Positions 26,397-34,820 of a DNA stretch of 38,777 bases are shown here, in pieces (the stretch's first letter is position 1; each line of letters starts with the position of its first letter). The notes under the pieces were generated by a model. The model was not told the DNA's origin. It was given only the letters and a program-made list of their open reading frames with translations, and searched no databases. The DNA is from a filamentous cyanobacterium CCT1 (GTDB lineage Bacteria; Cyanobacteriota; Cyanobacteriia; Phormidesmidales; Phormidesmidaceae), in NCBI GenBank assembly GCA_003017855.1, contig PYER01000028.1, positions 1 to 38,777 on the forward strand. The letters run 5' to 3'. The position numbers and the translations under genes are program-made.

Positions 26397-28160
26397 ATGA
26401 AAAACTTTACCTTCCCCAGCTGCCCCCTAATGGCGGAGGGATTAGTGCCTTCAGAAGCCGTTCCAGCCGACCCCGACAGCAGCACTTTGGTTGCCGATAT
26501 TGCCGTCTCGCCGGAGTGCAGTATTCGTCTCTTTAATGCTGGAGACACCATTTTTACAGAAGGCAGTTCCGCCGATCGCGCCTACATTATTGAGTCGGGC
26601 TACGTCGAAATTTTTGTGGGTTCGGGGGAAGACTCCCTGCAGCTCAACGTGCTGGGACCTGGCGATATTTTTGGCGAGATGGGCATTATCGATGCTGCCC
26701 CCCGATCGGCCTCTGCTAAGGCTCTTTGCCCCTGCCGCTGCATTGTAGTAGCTGCGGCCCAGGTGGCTGAGCGCATAGAGTCGTCGTCACCGATGGTGCG
26801 GTTGTTCATTTCTATGTCGCTGCATCGCAACCGCGCCTACAATGCCTACCTCAAAGCGTTAGCCACCCCCCACGTAAGCCTGCCCAGCCCCGCCGTTTCC
26901 GAAAAAGCCTACGCTAAAAACCAGCAGTATCAGCAAATTTTAGACGACATCAAATTGGAAGCCGATCTGCAAAATGCCGTTCGCAATGACGAGCTTTTTC
27001 TGGTCTACCAGCCCCTGCTAAACCTGCACGATCAGAGGGTGGTCGGGTTTGAGTCACTGCTGCGGTGGCAATGCCCCCAGCGCGGTCTGGTAAATCCGCA
27101 ACAGTTCATTGCCCTGGCGGAAGAAACCACGCTGATTTTGCCCATGGGTGACTGGATATTAGAGCATTCCTGTGCCGATTTGCGGCGGTTTCAAGACCAG
27201 CTCGATCGCATTGGTCAGGGCAACGCCGATTTGTTTATTAGCATCAATATTTCGGTGCGACAGTTTCAGCAGCCCGACTTTTTTGAGCGACTGATGGCCT
27301 GCACCGAGCGCCATCGGGTCAGGGCCCAGCAAATTAAGCTGGAGGTGACTGAGCGCGTCTTTTTAAACGAGATAGAAGCGATTGATTCGATTGGCAAGTG
27401 TCGGGCCGCCGGGTTCGAGGTTTCGCTCGACGACTTTGGCACCGGCTACTCCAGCCTCAACTACCTGGAGCGCTGCGAAATTGACTGCCTTAAGATCGAC
27501 CAGTCCTTTATTCAAAAGCTGTGCACCAGCGATCGCGCCAAAATTTTGGTTAGCTCTATCATCGATATCGCCCGCAAGCTGGGCCTGCCCACCGTGGCCG
27601 AAGGCATTGAAACTCCGGCCCAGATGGCGGCCCTGCAGGCGATGGGCTGTGACATTGGCCAGGGGTTTTTATTCAGCCATCCCCTGCCGCTGACTGAGGC
27701 GCTAGGGCTGGTGGGCCAGCCCCTGGCGATCGCCCCTGCTAGCCCCGGGCGATCGCCCCTGCTAACCCCGCCTAGACCGACCGGCAGCGATCGCCACCTG
27801 ACGGTTCGGCAGCAGCCCTCGCTGGGCCAGGTAGTCCTGCAGCTGGCGCGGCGTCATTTTGCACAGGTCTTTGGCCAGCTCCTGCACCTGGAGACGCCCG
27901 GTAGCCCCCGCGGAGCAATCGCGCAAAATTCCCAAAATCTGCGGCTCTGCCACCAGCACCAGGGTATTGAGTTGATAGGCTGCCGCCAGAGATTCTATCT
28001 GCGCCCCAATCGCCTGAGCAAAGCGGCGCTCAAATTCCACCAAATGATTGCCCCGGTGGTCGTCGTAGCTATGCCCCCCGCCGCCGCTGCCCCGGTTGCG
28101 GCCCGTTTTGGTGTTGGCCCACAAGTCTTGGCCCGCCATCTCTATCGCTGGGTTAAGTAG
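26397..28160 (+). CDS. cNMP-binding/EAL phosphodiesterase with runaway C-terminus
   Basis: The 587-residue frame has a cyclic-nucleotide-binding domain (about 35-155) and an EAL domain (about 185-445). The cNMP domain has FGEMGIIDAAPRSASA, retaining the Glu, Arg and Ser used to bind the nucleotide. The EAL domain has the signature as ESLLRW (Glu219), NISVRQF, LEVTER, DDFGTGYSSL, KIDQSF and AEGIET, so c-di-GMP hydrolysis is expected. After HPLPLTEALGLVGQPL there is no homology: residues from about 452 are a shadow of the minus-strand gene at 27762-28274. A 23-base tandem duplication (27725-27770) shifts the frame here. With one copy removed, the frame would end at TAG 27772-27774, giving about 451 residues. 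The start is the ATG at 26397. Confidence 0.88.
   Translation: MKNFTFPSCPLMAEGLVPSEAVPADPDSSTLVADIAVSPECSIRLFNAGDTIFTEGSSADRAYIIESGYVEIFVGSGEDSLQLNVLGPGDIFGEMGIIDAAPRSASAKALCPCRCIVVAAAQVAERIESSSPMVRLFISMSLHRNRAYNAYLKALATPHVSLPSPAVSEKAYAKNQQYQQILDDIKLEADLQNAVRNDELFLVYQPLLNLHDQRVVGFESLLRWQCPQRGLVNPQQFIALAEETTLILPMGDWILEHSCADLRRFQDQLDRIGQGNADLFISINISVRQFQQPDFFERLMACTERHRVRAQQIKLEVTERVFLNEIEAIDSIGKCRAAGFEVSLDDFGTGYSSLNYLERCEIDCLKIDQSFIQKLCTSDRAKILVSSIIDIARKLGLPTVAEGIETPAQMAALQAMGCDIGQGFLFSHPLPLTEALGLVGQPLAIAPASPGRSPLLTPPRPTGSDRHLTVRQQPSLGQVVLQLARRHFAQVFGQLLHLETPGSPRGAIAQNSQNLRLCHQHQGIELIGCRQRFYLRPNRLSKAALKFHQMIAPVVVVAMPPAAAAPVAARFGVGPQVLARHLYRWVK
27725..27770 (+). repeat. 23-bp tandem duplication containing HIP1
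   Basis: The units 27725-27747 and 27748-27770 match at 22 of 23 positions and each contains GGCGATCGCC. Twenty-three is not a multiple of three, so the duplication changes the reading frame of the EAL gene and hides the TAG at 27772. The stop codon of the opposite gene lies inside the second unit. Confidence 0.9.
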
Positions 28161-28274
28161 TTCGCAACGTTCGGTCAGGTCAGGACCAGACTCTAACTCG
28201 GGGGCGTCCAGGGGTTCTAACGTTAAGAACCGGGCTTTGGCACCATCCACTACGGCTACGAGGAAGCGAGTCAT
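27762..28274 (-). CDS. Host-attachment-like protein
   Basis: The 170-residue product resembles the family named host attachment protein (PF10116-type), whose cellular role is unclear despite the name. Typical segments are the opening FLVAVVDGAKARFLTLEPL, the basic/His patch with GGGHSYDDHRGNHLVEFERRFAQAI, LVLVAEPQILGILRD, and the C-terminal ELAKDLCKMTPRQLQDYLAQRGLLP. An SD-like GGAGATCC lies just before the ATG at 28274. Its 3' 399 bases overlap the antisense C-terminal extension of the EAL gene; the homology shows that this strand is the genuine coding one there. Confidence 0.85.
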   Translation of the reverse strand: MTRFLVAVVDGAKARFLTLEPLDAPELESGPDLTERCELLNPAIEMAGQDLWANTKTGRNRGSGGGGHSYDDHRGNHLVEFERRFAQAIGAQIESLAAAYQLNTLVLVAEPQILGILRDCSAGATGRLQVQELAKDLCKMTPRQLQDYLAQRGLLPNRQVAIAAGRSRRG

Positions 28275-28523
28275 AGGATCTCCGTTGCTATTAGGTTTGG
28301 AGAGATCCTAACAACTCGACTGGGGCCTTTGGGGAGCCTGAACAAAGGTTAATTTTGGTTCAAAAAGAGTTAAAAACGGTGCATTCCATCGCACTGTCTG
28401 TTTTTATTAATGCGGTTTGCCGTTGATTTGATTGGCGTTTTATTAATTAACGTGAAGGCTATTCATATTCATCGCTCTGCAGAATGCGTTAGCCCTCTGA
28501 GACCGCCCTTGAGAATATTACCC

Positions 28524-28976
28524 ATGCTTATCCGCACCGCCCAGCCCAGCGACATCGAAACGCTCTTTGAGATCCGCACCAGCGTGGTCGAAAATTACCA
28601 ATCGCGGGAAGAGATCGCCGCCCTGGGCATTACCCCAGCGTCGGTAGCCACCATGCTAGCCACCGACTGCTGTGCCTGGATAGCGGAGGTAGACGATCGC
28701 CCAATCGGCTTCGCCATCGCCAGCGCCACCGAAAAGACCATCTTTGGCCTCTTTGTGCGGCCAGAGTATGAGGGACGGGGCGCGGGGCGATCGCTGATGC
28801 AGGCGGCAGAAGCCTGGCTCCAGTCCCAGGGCATTGATGAAATCTGGCTGGTGACCGGCAATGACCCGAGTCTACGCGCCTACGGGTTCTACCTGCACAC
28901 CGGCTGGACTGCGATCGGCGTGGAAGCCGACGGCGACTTTCAAGGCGAAATGAAATTTGTCAAACGGCTGCCGTAA
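28524..28976 (+). CDS. GNAT family N-acetyltransferase
   Basis: This is a GCN5-related acetyltransferase of 150 residues that transfers an acetyl group from acetyl-CoA to an unknown amine. It opens MLIRTAQPSDIETLFEIR, typical of the fold. The acetyl-CoA loop is in VRPEYEGRGAGRSLMQAAEAWL (RGxGxx form), and the fourth strand and helix end with WLVTGNDPSLRAYGFYLHTGW, a usual GNAT C-terminal pattern. The open frame extends to 28410, but those 38 codons have no family resemblance; the ATG at 28524 is preferred. The gene is monocistronic as far as I can see. Confidence 0.93.
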   Translation: MLIRTAQPSDIETLFEIRTSVVENYQSREEIAALGITPASVATMLATDCCAWIAEVDDRPIGFAIASATEKTIFGLFVRPEYEGRGAGRSLMQAAEAWLQSQGIDEIWLVTGNDPSLRAYGFYLHTGWTAIGVEADGDFQGEMKFVKRLP

Positions 28977-29030
28977 CCGAACTTTTGCAGTCATCTCGCC
29001 CATACCCTGAGCGAACTGGCCACTCCATGA

Positions 29031-29288
29031 TTAGCGATAAGCATCTCGGCGATGCTTAACTGTGACTACCAAAACCAGAAGCTGGCTGTCTTCGATCGCA
29101 TAAATGATGCGATGGTTGCCTACTCGAATACGGTAGAGGTTTTCATTTCCGGCGAGTTTGACCACGCCTGCAGGTCGAGGTTCACTCGCTAACGCATCAA
29201 TTTGGGGCTTGAGTCGCTGCTGGTCTTGGGGTGGCAGGGCTTTGAATTGCTTTGCGGCGGGCTTTGCAAACTCGATGCGGTAGGTCAT
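29031..29288 (-). CDS. RelE/ParE-family toxin
   Basis: The 85-residue product resembles RelE-type toxins, which inhibit translation by cleaving mRNA at the ribosome. The features are the opening MTYRIEFAKPAAKQFKALP, the middle LKPQIDALASEPRPAG with a following KLAG, and the C-terminal YRIRVGNHRIIYAIED and VKHRRDAYR, a pattern typical of the superfamily. Its ATG overlaps the antitoxin stop codon as ATGA (29285-29288), the usual coupled arrangement. A longer frame to 29318 lies inside the antitoxin gene and is not used. Toxicity is inferred from family only. Confidence 0.9.
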   Translation of the reverse strand: MTYRIEFAKPAAKQFKALPPQDQQRLKPQIDALASEPRPAGVVKLAGNENLYRIRVGNHRIIYAIEDSQLLVLVVTVKHRRDAYR

Positions 29289-29488
29289 AGTCCTACATCT
29301 GCCTGCAGGCTTTCCCATGAGACTGTGCCTTCAGTCGCAATGGACGCCAGGGCTTGCCGAGCTTCTAACAAATCGACTGTATCATCTGCCTGTTTAGCCT
29401 TCAAAAATTGCACAAAGTCTAACAACTCAATGAGCAATGACTCTGAAGCATCATCAAGTTCTTGAATGAGCAGTTCTTTCAGTGTCAT
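29285..29488 (-). CDS. Antitoxin of the RelE-type pair
   Basis: The 67-residue acidic protein starts MTLKELLIQELDDASESLLIE and continues with LLDFVQFLKAKQ, like DUF2281-type antitoxins paired with RelE toxins in cyanobacteria. The N-terminal half is helical and the C-terminal half (DDTVDLLEARQALASIATEGTV) probably wraps the toxin. It precedes the toxin with a 4-base overlap, so it is the first gene of the operon and likely autoregulates it. Confidence 0.85.
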   Translation of the reverse strand: MTLKELLIQELDDASESLLIELLDFVQFLKAKQADDTVDLLEARQALASIATEGTVSWESLQADVGL

Positions 29489-29561
29489 GGGTTTAGACGT
29501 TTGTGCCGGTATTTACAGTCTAACTTTTCGGCAAATCACAGATTGGCGTGAGGTTTAAGTG

Positions 29562-30887
29562 CTATAGCAGCAGTGCGGCCCGCTCGGCCAGGCTCGATCG
29601 CTCCCCTTTGGTCAGGCTGATGTGGCCCGCCAGGGCTTCACCCTTGAAGCGTTCAACCACATAGGTTAAGCCGTTGCTGGAGGCATCGACGTAGGGGTTA
29701 TCGATCTGCTCGGGGTCGCCCGTGAGAATAATTTTGGTGCCCTCCCCGGCGCGGGTGAGAATCGTTTTGACCTCGTGGGGGGTGAGGTTTTGGGCTTCAT
29801 CGACAACGAGAAACTGCTTCGGAATCGATCGCCCCCGAATGTAGGTCAAGGGCTCAATCTGCAACAGTCCCTGGTCAATCATCTCTTCGTGGCCGCGCCG
29901 CCAGTGCTCGGGCCGACCGCGCATATCCTGGGTGCCAAAGATCAGGTCAAAGTTGTCGTAAAGGGGCTGCATCCAGGGGTTAAGCTTTTCGCGAATGTCG
30001 CCGGGCAGGTAGCCGATGTCGCGGCCCAGGGGCACAATCGGGCGAGCGATTAGCAGGCGTGAGTAGAGGCGCTCGTCGGCCACCTTCTGCACCCCGGCGG
30101 CGATCGCCAGCAGGGTCTTGCCCGTGCCCGCCTTGCCCACCAGCGTCACCATCGAAATCGAGTCCTGCAGCAGCAGTTCAAAGGCAAAGCGCTGCTCCCG
30201 GTTGCGGGGCTGCACCCGCGACACCCCGGCGTGGGGCAGCTTGGCCAGGGGTACCAGCTTGCCGCTGCTGCCCTGCACCAGGGCCAGGGCCGTGTGGGTG
30301 GGGTTGGCCTCATCCACCAGAGTAATGGCCTGGTTGGGGTACAGCGGCACGTCCAGCTTCAGGTGACCGTCGCTAAACAGGTGCGCGATCGCCTCGGCGG
30401 AGGTCAACACCTCCAGGGTGCCGGTGTAGAGGTCGTCAATATCGATCTTGTCGGTTTCGTAGTCTTCGGCCACCAGCCCCACCGCATCGGCCTTAATGCG
30501 CAGGTTGGTGTCTTTGCTGACCAGCACCACCGGCATGTCGTGGTGGTGCTTGTATTCCATAGCCACCGCCAAAATCGCATTATCGCCTTGGTCGCCCTCC
30601 AGCTCGGGCGGCAGCTGCCGCAGGGTGTCGCGGTGGCAGAGGGCCACCTTCAGGGTGCCGCCCTTTTCTAGCTCAATGCCCTGCACCAGGGAGCCCTGCT
30701 GGCGCAGTTCATCCAGCCTGCGCGACACGTAGCGAGCGTTGCGGCCCGTATCGGCGGTGCCCTTTTTGAAGCGATCGAGTTCTTCGATAATTGTGATGGG
30801 CAACACCACGTCATTGTCCTCAAACCTGAACATTGCCATCGGATCGTGAAGCAATACGTTGGTATCGAGAACGAAAACTTTTTTCAT
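29562..30887 (-). CDS. PhoH family ATPase with N-terminal PIN domain
   Basis: The 441-residue protein has an N-terminal PIN domain (about 1-140; FVLDTNVLLHDP with Asp8) and a C-terminal PhoH ATPase domain. This architecture (PhoH2-type) is linked to RNA unwinding and cleavage in some bacteria. Walker A is VGKAGTGKT (about 250-258) and Walker B is FLVVDEAQNLT (Asp363 region), followed by LTGDPEQID. The start is the ATG at 30887; the frame extends further upstream to 31055, but that part overlaps the spacer before proS and is Pro/Cys/His-rich without family match. The gene is divergent from proS. Confidence 0.9.
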   Translation of the reverse strand: MKKVFVLDTNVLLHDPMAMFRFEDNDVVLPITIIEELDRFKKGTADTGRNARYVSRRLDELRQQGSLVQGIELEKGGTLKVALCHRDTLRQLPPELEGDQGDNAILAVAMEYKHHHDMPVVLVSKDTNLRIKADAVGLVAEDYETDKIDIDDLYTGTLEVLTSAEAIAHLFSDGHLKLDVPLYPNQAITLVDEANPTHTALALVQGSSGKLVPLAKLPHAGVSRVQPRNREQRFAFELLLQDSISMVTLVGKAGTGKTLLAIAAGVQKVADERLYSRLLIARPIVPLGRDIGYLPGDIREKLNPWMQPLYDNFDLIFGTQDMRGRPEHWRRGHEEMIDQGLLQIEPLTYIRGRSIPKQFLVVDEAQNLTPHEVKTILTRAGEGTKIILTGDPEQIDNPYVDASSNGLTYVVERFKGEALAGHISLTKGERSSLAERAALLL

Positions 30888-31254
30888 AAATAGGGCAACG
30901 CGTGGGACAGCACGCCCGGCCCATAGAAACAGTGAAAACGCCCTGTGGTGTGGGCAGACAGCCTGGGTCGGGCTATTTTCAGGAACGGAGGGTAGATGCC
31001 AATTCCTGGGCGAACAACAATTCTGCGGACTTTCGAGACAATGCCCCGGCCACAATCCTAGAATGGCTGTTTAGACACTGTAGCGGATTTCTTTCTGATA
31101 TCTGAACGTGTGGTGCAGGCCAGTTTGTGGAGAACGGTACTGACCGTCTGTAGCCTAGACTGTGACCGTGAACTGGCTCAGGGCTGCCCGTCCTCGTTTA
31201 CTATGGCCTATGAGTTGTCACCATTGAGCCCGCCCCGTCACCTCTGGAACCCCC
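30888..31254. other. Divergent spacer between phoH and proS
   Basis: No gene is convincing here. Both flanking genes face outward, so promoters for both are expected, but I cannot identify a clear -35/-10 pair. Confidence 0.5.
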
Positions 31255-33069
31255 ATGCGTCTATCCCAAATGCTGTTTGTCACCCTGCGGGAAGAGCCAG
31301 CCGAGGCTGAAATTCCCAGCCACAAGCTGCTGCTGCGGGCGGGCTATATCCGTCGTATTACCAGCGGGGTCTACGCTTATTTGCCTCTGCTCTGGCGGGT
31401 GCTAGACAAAATTTCCGATATCGTGCGCGACGAAATGAACGCCACCGGCGCGCAGGAGTGCCTGCTGCCCCAGCTCCAGCCTGCTGATCTGTGGCGGGAG
31501 TCGGGCCGGTGGGACACCTACACCAAGGCCGAGGGCATCATGTTCTCCCTGGTCGATCGCCGCCAGCAGGAGGTCAGCCTGGGCCCCACCCACGAGGAGG
31601 TGATCACCGCGATCGCCCGCGATATGATTCGCTCCTACCGGCAGCTGCCCCTGCACCTCTACCAGATTCAGACTAAGTTTCGCGACGAAATTCGGCCCCG
31701 CTTTGGCCTCATGCGCGGGCGCGAGTTCATTATGAAAGATGGCTACTCGTTCCACACCGATGAGAGTAGTCTGAAGGCCACCTACCAGGAGATGTACACG
31801 GCCTACAGCAACATTCTGCGCCGCTGCGGGCTGGAGTTTCGAGCCGTGGATGCTGACTCAGGGGCGATTGGCGGGTCGGGCTCGACTGAGTTTATGGTGC
31901 TGGCCGAGGCGGGCGAAGACGAGGGGCTCTACACCGAAGACGGCAAGGATGCCGCCAACGTGGAAAAGGCCGTGTCGCACCCCGCCGATGCGGTGCCCTC
32001 GACCTTTACCAAATTTGAAAAGCTGGATACGCCCAACACGCCCACGATCGAGTCGCTGGCCAAGTTTCTCAAGTGCTCGCCCACCCAGATTGTCAAGAAC
32101 GTGCTGTACCAGGCGGTGTTTGACAACGGGCGAGTGCTGCTGGTGCTGGTCAGCGTTCGCGGCGACCAGGATGTCAACGAGGTGAAGCTCATTAACGAGC
32201 TGAGTAAGCTAGCCACTGACTATGGCGCTGCCGCCGTGCTGTCGCTGGGCGTGCCCGACGAAGAGGCCCAGCGACAGTGGGCGGCCAAGCCCCTGCCCCT
32301 GGGCTATATGGCGCCCGATTTAGGCGACGACTATATTAAGGGCGGTAAAGCTATTGAGCCTAAGTTTTTGCGCCTGTGCGATCGTACCGCTGAACCCTTA
32401 AAAAACTTTGTCACCGGCTCAAACGAATCGGGCTACCACACCGTGGGCGGCAACTGGGGCAAAGAGTTTACCCTGCCCAAAATTGTGGTGGATGTGCGCA
32501 AGGCGGCGGCGGGCGATCGCGCCCTGCACGACCCCAGCCAAACCCTGCAAACGGCGCGCGGCATTGAGATCGGCCACATTTTTCAGCTGGGCACCAAATA
32601 TTCTCAAGCCCTGGGGGCCACCTACACCAGCGAAAGCGGCGCTGAGCAGCCTTTGGTAATGGGCTGCTACGGCGTGGGGGTGTCGCGCCTGGCCCAGGCG
32701 GCGGTGGAGCAGTCCTACGACAAAAACGGCATTGTCTGGCCGGTGGCGATCGCTCCCTACCAGGCGATCGTGGTCATCCCCAACATGGGCGATGATCTGC
32801 AGGTCGAAGCCGCCAAGGCCATCTACAAAGAGCTGCTGTCGGTGGGGGTCGAGGCGCTGCTCGACGATCGCGACGAGCGGGCCGGGGTCAAGTTCAAAGA
32901 TGCCGATTTGATCGGCATTCCCTACCGGATTGTCACCGGGCGCGCATTGGGCGACGGCAAGGTCGAGGTGGTCGAACGGTCCACCGGCATTGTGCAGGAG
33001 GTCGCCCTGGCTGACGTCGTCGCCCTAGTTAAGGGCTGGATTGATGACGAACTGCTGGCCAGTCGCTAG
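31255..33069 (+). CDS. proS: Prolyl-tRNA synthetase
   Basis: This class II synthetase charges tRNA-Pro. The product is 604 residues, the usual length for the bacterial type with an internal editing domain. Class II motif 1 is near [16 protein letters not shown], motif 2 near [21 protein letters not shown] and motif 3 near [18 protein letters not shown]. The editing (INS) domain is about 225-405, with [15 protein letters not shown] and [14 protein letters not shown]. The C-terminal anticodon-binding domain has [24 protein letters not shown]. The start is the ATG at 31255. The downstream DUF2993 gene begins 24 bases after the stop and is probably cotranscribed. Confidence 0.97.
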   Translation: MRLSQMLFVTLREEPAEAEIPSHKLLLRAGYIRRITSGVYAYLPLLWRVLDKISDIVRDEMNATGAQECLLPQLQPADLWRESGRWDTYTKAEGIMFSLVDRRQQEVSLGPTHEEVITAIARDMIRSYRQLPLHLYQIQTKFRDEIRPRFGLMRGREFIMKDGYSFHTDESSLKATYQEMYTAYSNILRRCGLEFRAVDADSGAIGGSGSTEFMVLAEAGEDEGLYTEDGKDAANVEKAVSHPADAVPSTFTKFEKLDTPNTPTIESLAKFLKCSPTQIVKNVLYQAVFDNGRVLLVLVSVRGDQDVNEVKLINELSKLATDYGAAAVLSLGVPDEEAQRQWAAKPLPLGYMAPDLGDDYIKGGKAIEPKFLRLCDRTAEPLKNFVTGSNESGYHTVGGNWGKEFTLPKIVVDVRKAAAGDRALHDPSQTLQTARGIEIGHIFQLGTKYSQALGATYTSESGAEQPLVMGCYGVGVSRLAQAAVEQSYDKNGIVWPVAIAPYQAIVVIPNMGDDLQVEAAKAIYKELLSVGVEALLDDRDERAGVKFKDADLIGIPYRIVTGRALGDGKVEVVERSTGIVQEVALADVVALVKGWIDDELLASR

Positions 33070-33093
33070 CTAGCCCCACCCTAAGGACAGGTT

Positions 33094-33930
33094 ATGGAAC
33101 TGATCACCATTATTCTCTCGACCCTGCTGGGGGTAGTGGCTACGGGGGGCGTGGTGGTCGATACCCTGGCCGAGTCAGCCCTGCGCAATCAGCTCGCCGA
33201 GGCCGAAACCTTAGAGGTGCGTATCGACAATGTGCCCAACTATCAGCTGGCCAGCGGCCGCATCGACCACACCCGCATTGCCGCTCGGGGGGTAGAAACC
33301 CGTCAGCTGCCCGGTTTACGCATTGACTCAATTGATTTAGAAACCGACGCGGTGGATGTCGATCTGGGCCGCCTGCGGCAGGGCCAGCTGGTGCTGGATG
33401 AACCTGCCCAGGCCGCCCTACGCCTGCGCCTCAAAGATGACGATCTAAATGCCTTCTTTCAGTCAGCCCTGGTGCAGGGCTGGCTCAATACGCTGCAGTT
33501 CAGCCTGCCGGGGGCAGCGGGCGATCGCGAGCAAAACCGCTACGGCCTGGCCAACCCCTCGCTGGAGTTCCTGGAGGGCGATCGCTTCCGCGTCGTCGTC
33601 GACCTCCAGGACCGGGTCACCCAGGAAAACATCGCCATTGTCATCGACCTAGGGCTCACCGTTCTCAACGGCCATCGCTTTGCCCTGGTCGATCCCACAA
33701 TTACCGTAGACGGCGAAGACACCCCACCGCAGCTGCTCGAATCCTTTGTGCAGGGGGCTCAGGAGCGCCTCACCCTGCGGCGACTAGAGGCCTTAGGCGT
33801 GGTGGCCCGCGTGATTAACTTCAAAGTCCGTGACAATGAGCTGGATATTGCCATCTTTGCCAGAATAGATCCAACCTCTCCGTTGCTATCTCGACAGCCA
33901 GCTCAAGAAGCTGTCCCTCCTCTGCCCTAG
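33094..33930 (+). CDS. DUF2993 domain protein
   Basis: The 278-residue product has a single N-terminal hydrophobic stretch (about 4-22) that may be an uncleaved anchor or signal, then a DUF2993 domain. This family is related to LmeA, a periplasmic protein of lipid-envelope metabolism in actinobacteria; the cyanobacterial role is unknown. Seen features are ESALRNQLAEAETLEVRIDNVPNYQLASGRID at the start of the domain and GLRIDSIDLETDAVDVDL, a pattern of alternating strands that suits a lipid-binding barrel. It is close behind proS and may share its transcript, without an evident functional link. Confidence 0.85.
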   Translation: MELITIILSTLLGVVATGGVVVDTLAESALRNQLAEAETLEVRIDNVPNYQLASGRIDHTRIAARGVETRQLPGLRIDSIDLETDAVDVDLGRLRQGQLVLDEPAQAALRLRLKDDDLNAFFQSALVQGWLNTLQFSLPGAAGDREQNRYGLANPSLEFLEGDRFRVVVDLQDRVTQENIAIVIDLGLTVLNGHRFALVDPTITVDGEDTPPQLLESFVQGAQERLTLRRLEALGVVARVINFKVRDNELDIAIFARIDPTSPLLSRQPAQEAVPPLP

Positions 33931-33983
33931 GCAAGCTTAGGGTGACCTAGGCTTAGAATGTGACTCCCGTTTGGTAACTCACC

Positions 33984-34676
33984 ATGCACTACAGAAATAA
34001 GCTACGGCAAATTCCCCTCGGCATTCTGGCTGGGTTAACCACCTTAGTGCTGGCATCAGGCGGATCTGTGGCCTGGTTTACCTGGCGTGCCCTCAACCCA
34101 ACGCCTCCGGTCGCCGAGTTTCCGAGTATAGACATTGAGACCGACCCTATGCTGGCACTGCCGGAGGTTTCGGCTCCAGTAACGACTCCTAGTGCTGAAG
34201 AAACGGCTCCCAAAGATCCCGTAACCCAGCCTGCCCCAGCCGAAGTAACGGGCCAAGTCTACTGGCTCAAGGATAACGGGACAAGCTTTGAACTGGTGGC
34301 CCAGCCCATTACCGTCGCCGCCGATGCCTCCCCCTCTGAGCAGGTCACCGCTGCCTTCAGCGATCTGCTCGCCAAGTCAGGCGACCCCAGCCAGCAGGCG
34401 TTTAGCACTATTCCTGAGCAGACCCAGCTGCTCGATGCCTCCGTCGAGGGCGACGGCGTCCACGTCGATTTGTCCAGTGAGTTTGAAACCGGCGGTGGCA
34501 GTGCCTCTATGATGGGCCGCCTGGGCCAGGTTATCTACACCGCCACTGCGTTTAATCCCGATGCTCCCGTGTGGATTTCGGTTGACGGCAAGCCGCTCAC
34601 GCTGCTGGGGGGTGAGGGCCTTGAAGTGACCCAGCCCATGACCCGCAGCGACTTTGACGATAGCTTTTCGCTGTAG
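33984..34676 (+). CDS. GerMN domain protein, membrane-anchored
   Basis: The 230-residue protein has an N-terminal transmembrane segment (about 12-32: LGILAGLTTLVLASGGSVAWF) and a Pro/Thr/Ser-rich linker (about 38-90). A C-terminal GerMN (sporulation/spore germination) domain follows, from VYWLKDNGTSFELVAQPITV to VWISVDGKPLTLL. The typical GerMN elements are the IPEQTQLLDASVEGDGVHVDLSSEF strand region and MMGRLGQVIYTATAF. The domain binds ligands or protein partners in the cell envelope; in cyanobacteria it is found in proteins of unknown role. It lies 53 bases after the DUF2993 gene, perhaps in one envelope-related transcript. Confidence 0.85.
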   Translation: MHYRNKLRQIPLGILAGLTTLVLASGGSVAWFTWRALNPTPPVAEFPSIDIETDPMLALPEVSAPVTTPSAEETAPKDPVTQPAPAEVTGQVYWLKDNGTSFELVAQPITVAADASPSEQVTAAFSDLLAKSGDPSQQAFSTIPEQTQLLDASVEGDGVHVDLSSEFETGGGSASMMGRLGQVIYTATAFNPDAPVWISVDGKPLTLLGGEGLEVTQPMTRSDFDDSFSL

Positions 34677-34684
34677 CCCACTAA

Positions 34685-34756
34685 CGATGGCTGAGCGAAG
34701 TCGAAGCCAGATAACTGAGCGAAGTCAAAGCCTAGTGACTGAGCGAAATCGAAGCC
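34685..34756. repeat. Three tandem GAGCGAAGTCGAAGCC repeats
   Basis: Units at a 24-base step (conserved parts at 34691-34708, 34715-34732 and 34739-34756) carry CTGAGCGAARTCRAAGCC. The motif is related to the repeat at the window start (23-54). The 24-base period fits eight codons on either strand, but no credible gene uses it. Confidence 0.8.
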
Positions 34757-34820
34757 ACCGTACTCACCTGCGGCGGAACGCTCTACAATGAGTACCCATG
34801 TTCCATCCCTAGAGCGCGCT

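Noticed and set aside
27775-28160. C-terminal extension of the EAL protein as a real new domain
   Set aside because: Its sequence is the antisense of a recognisable minus-strand gene, is rich in His, Arg, Gln and Pro, and begins at a frameshifting duplication.
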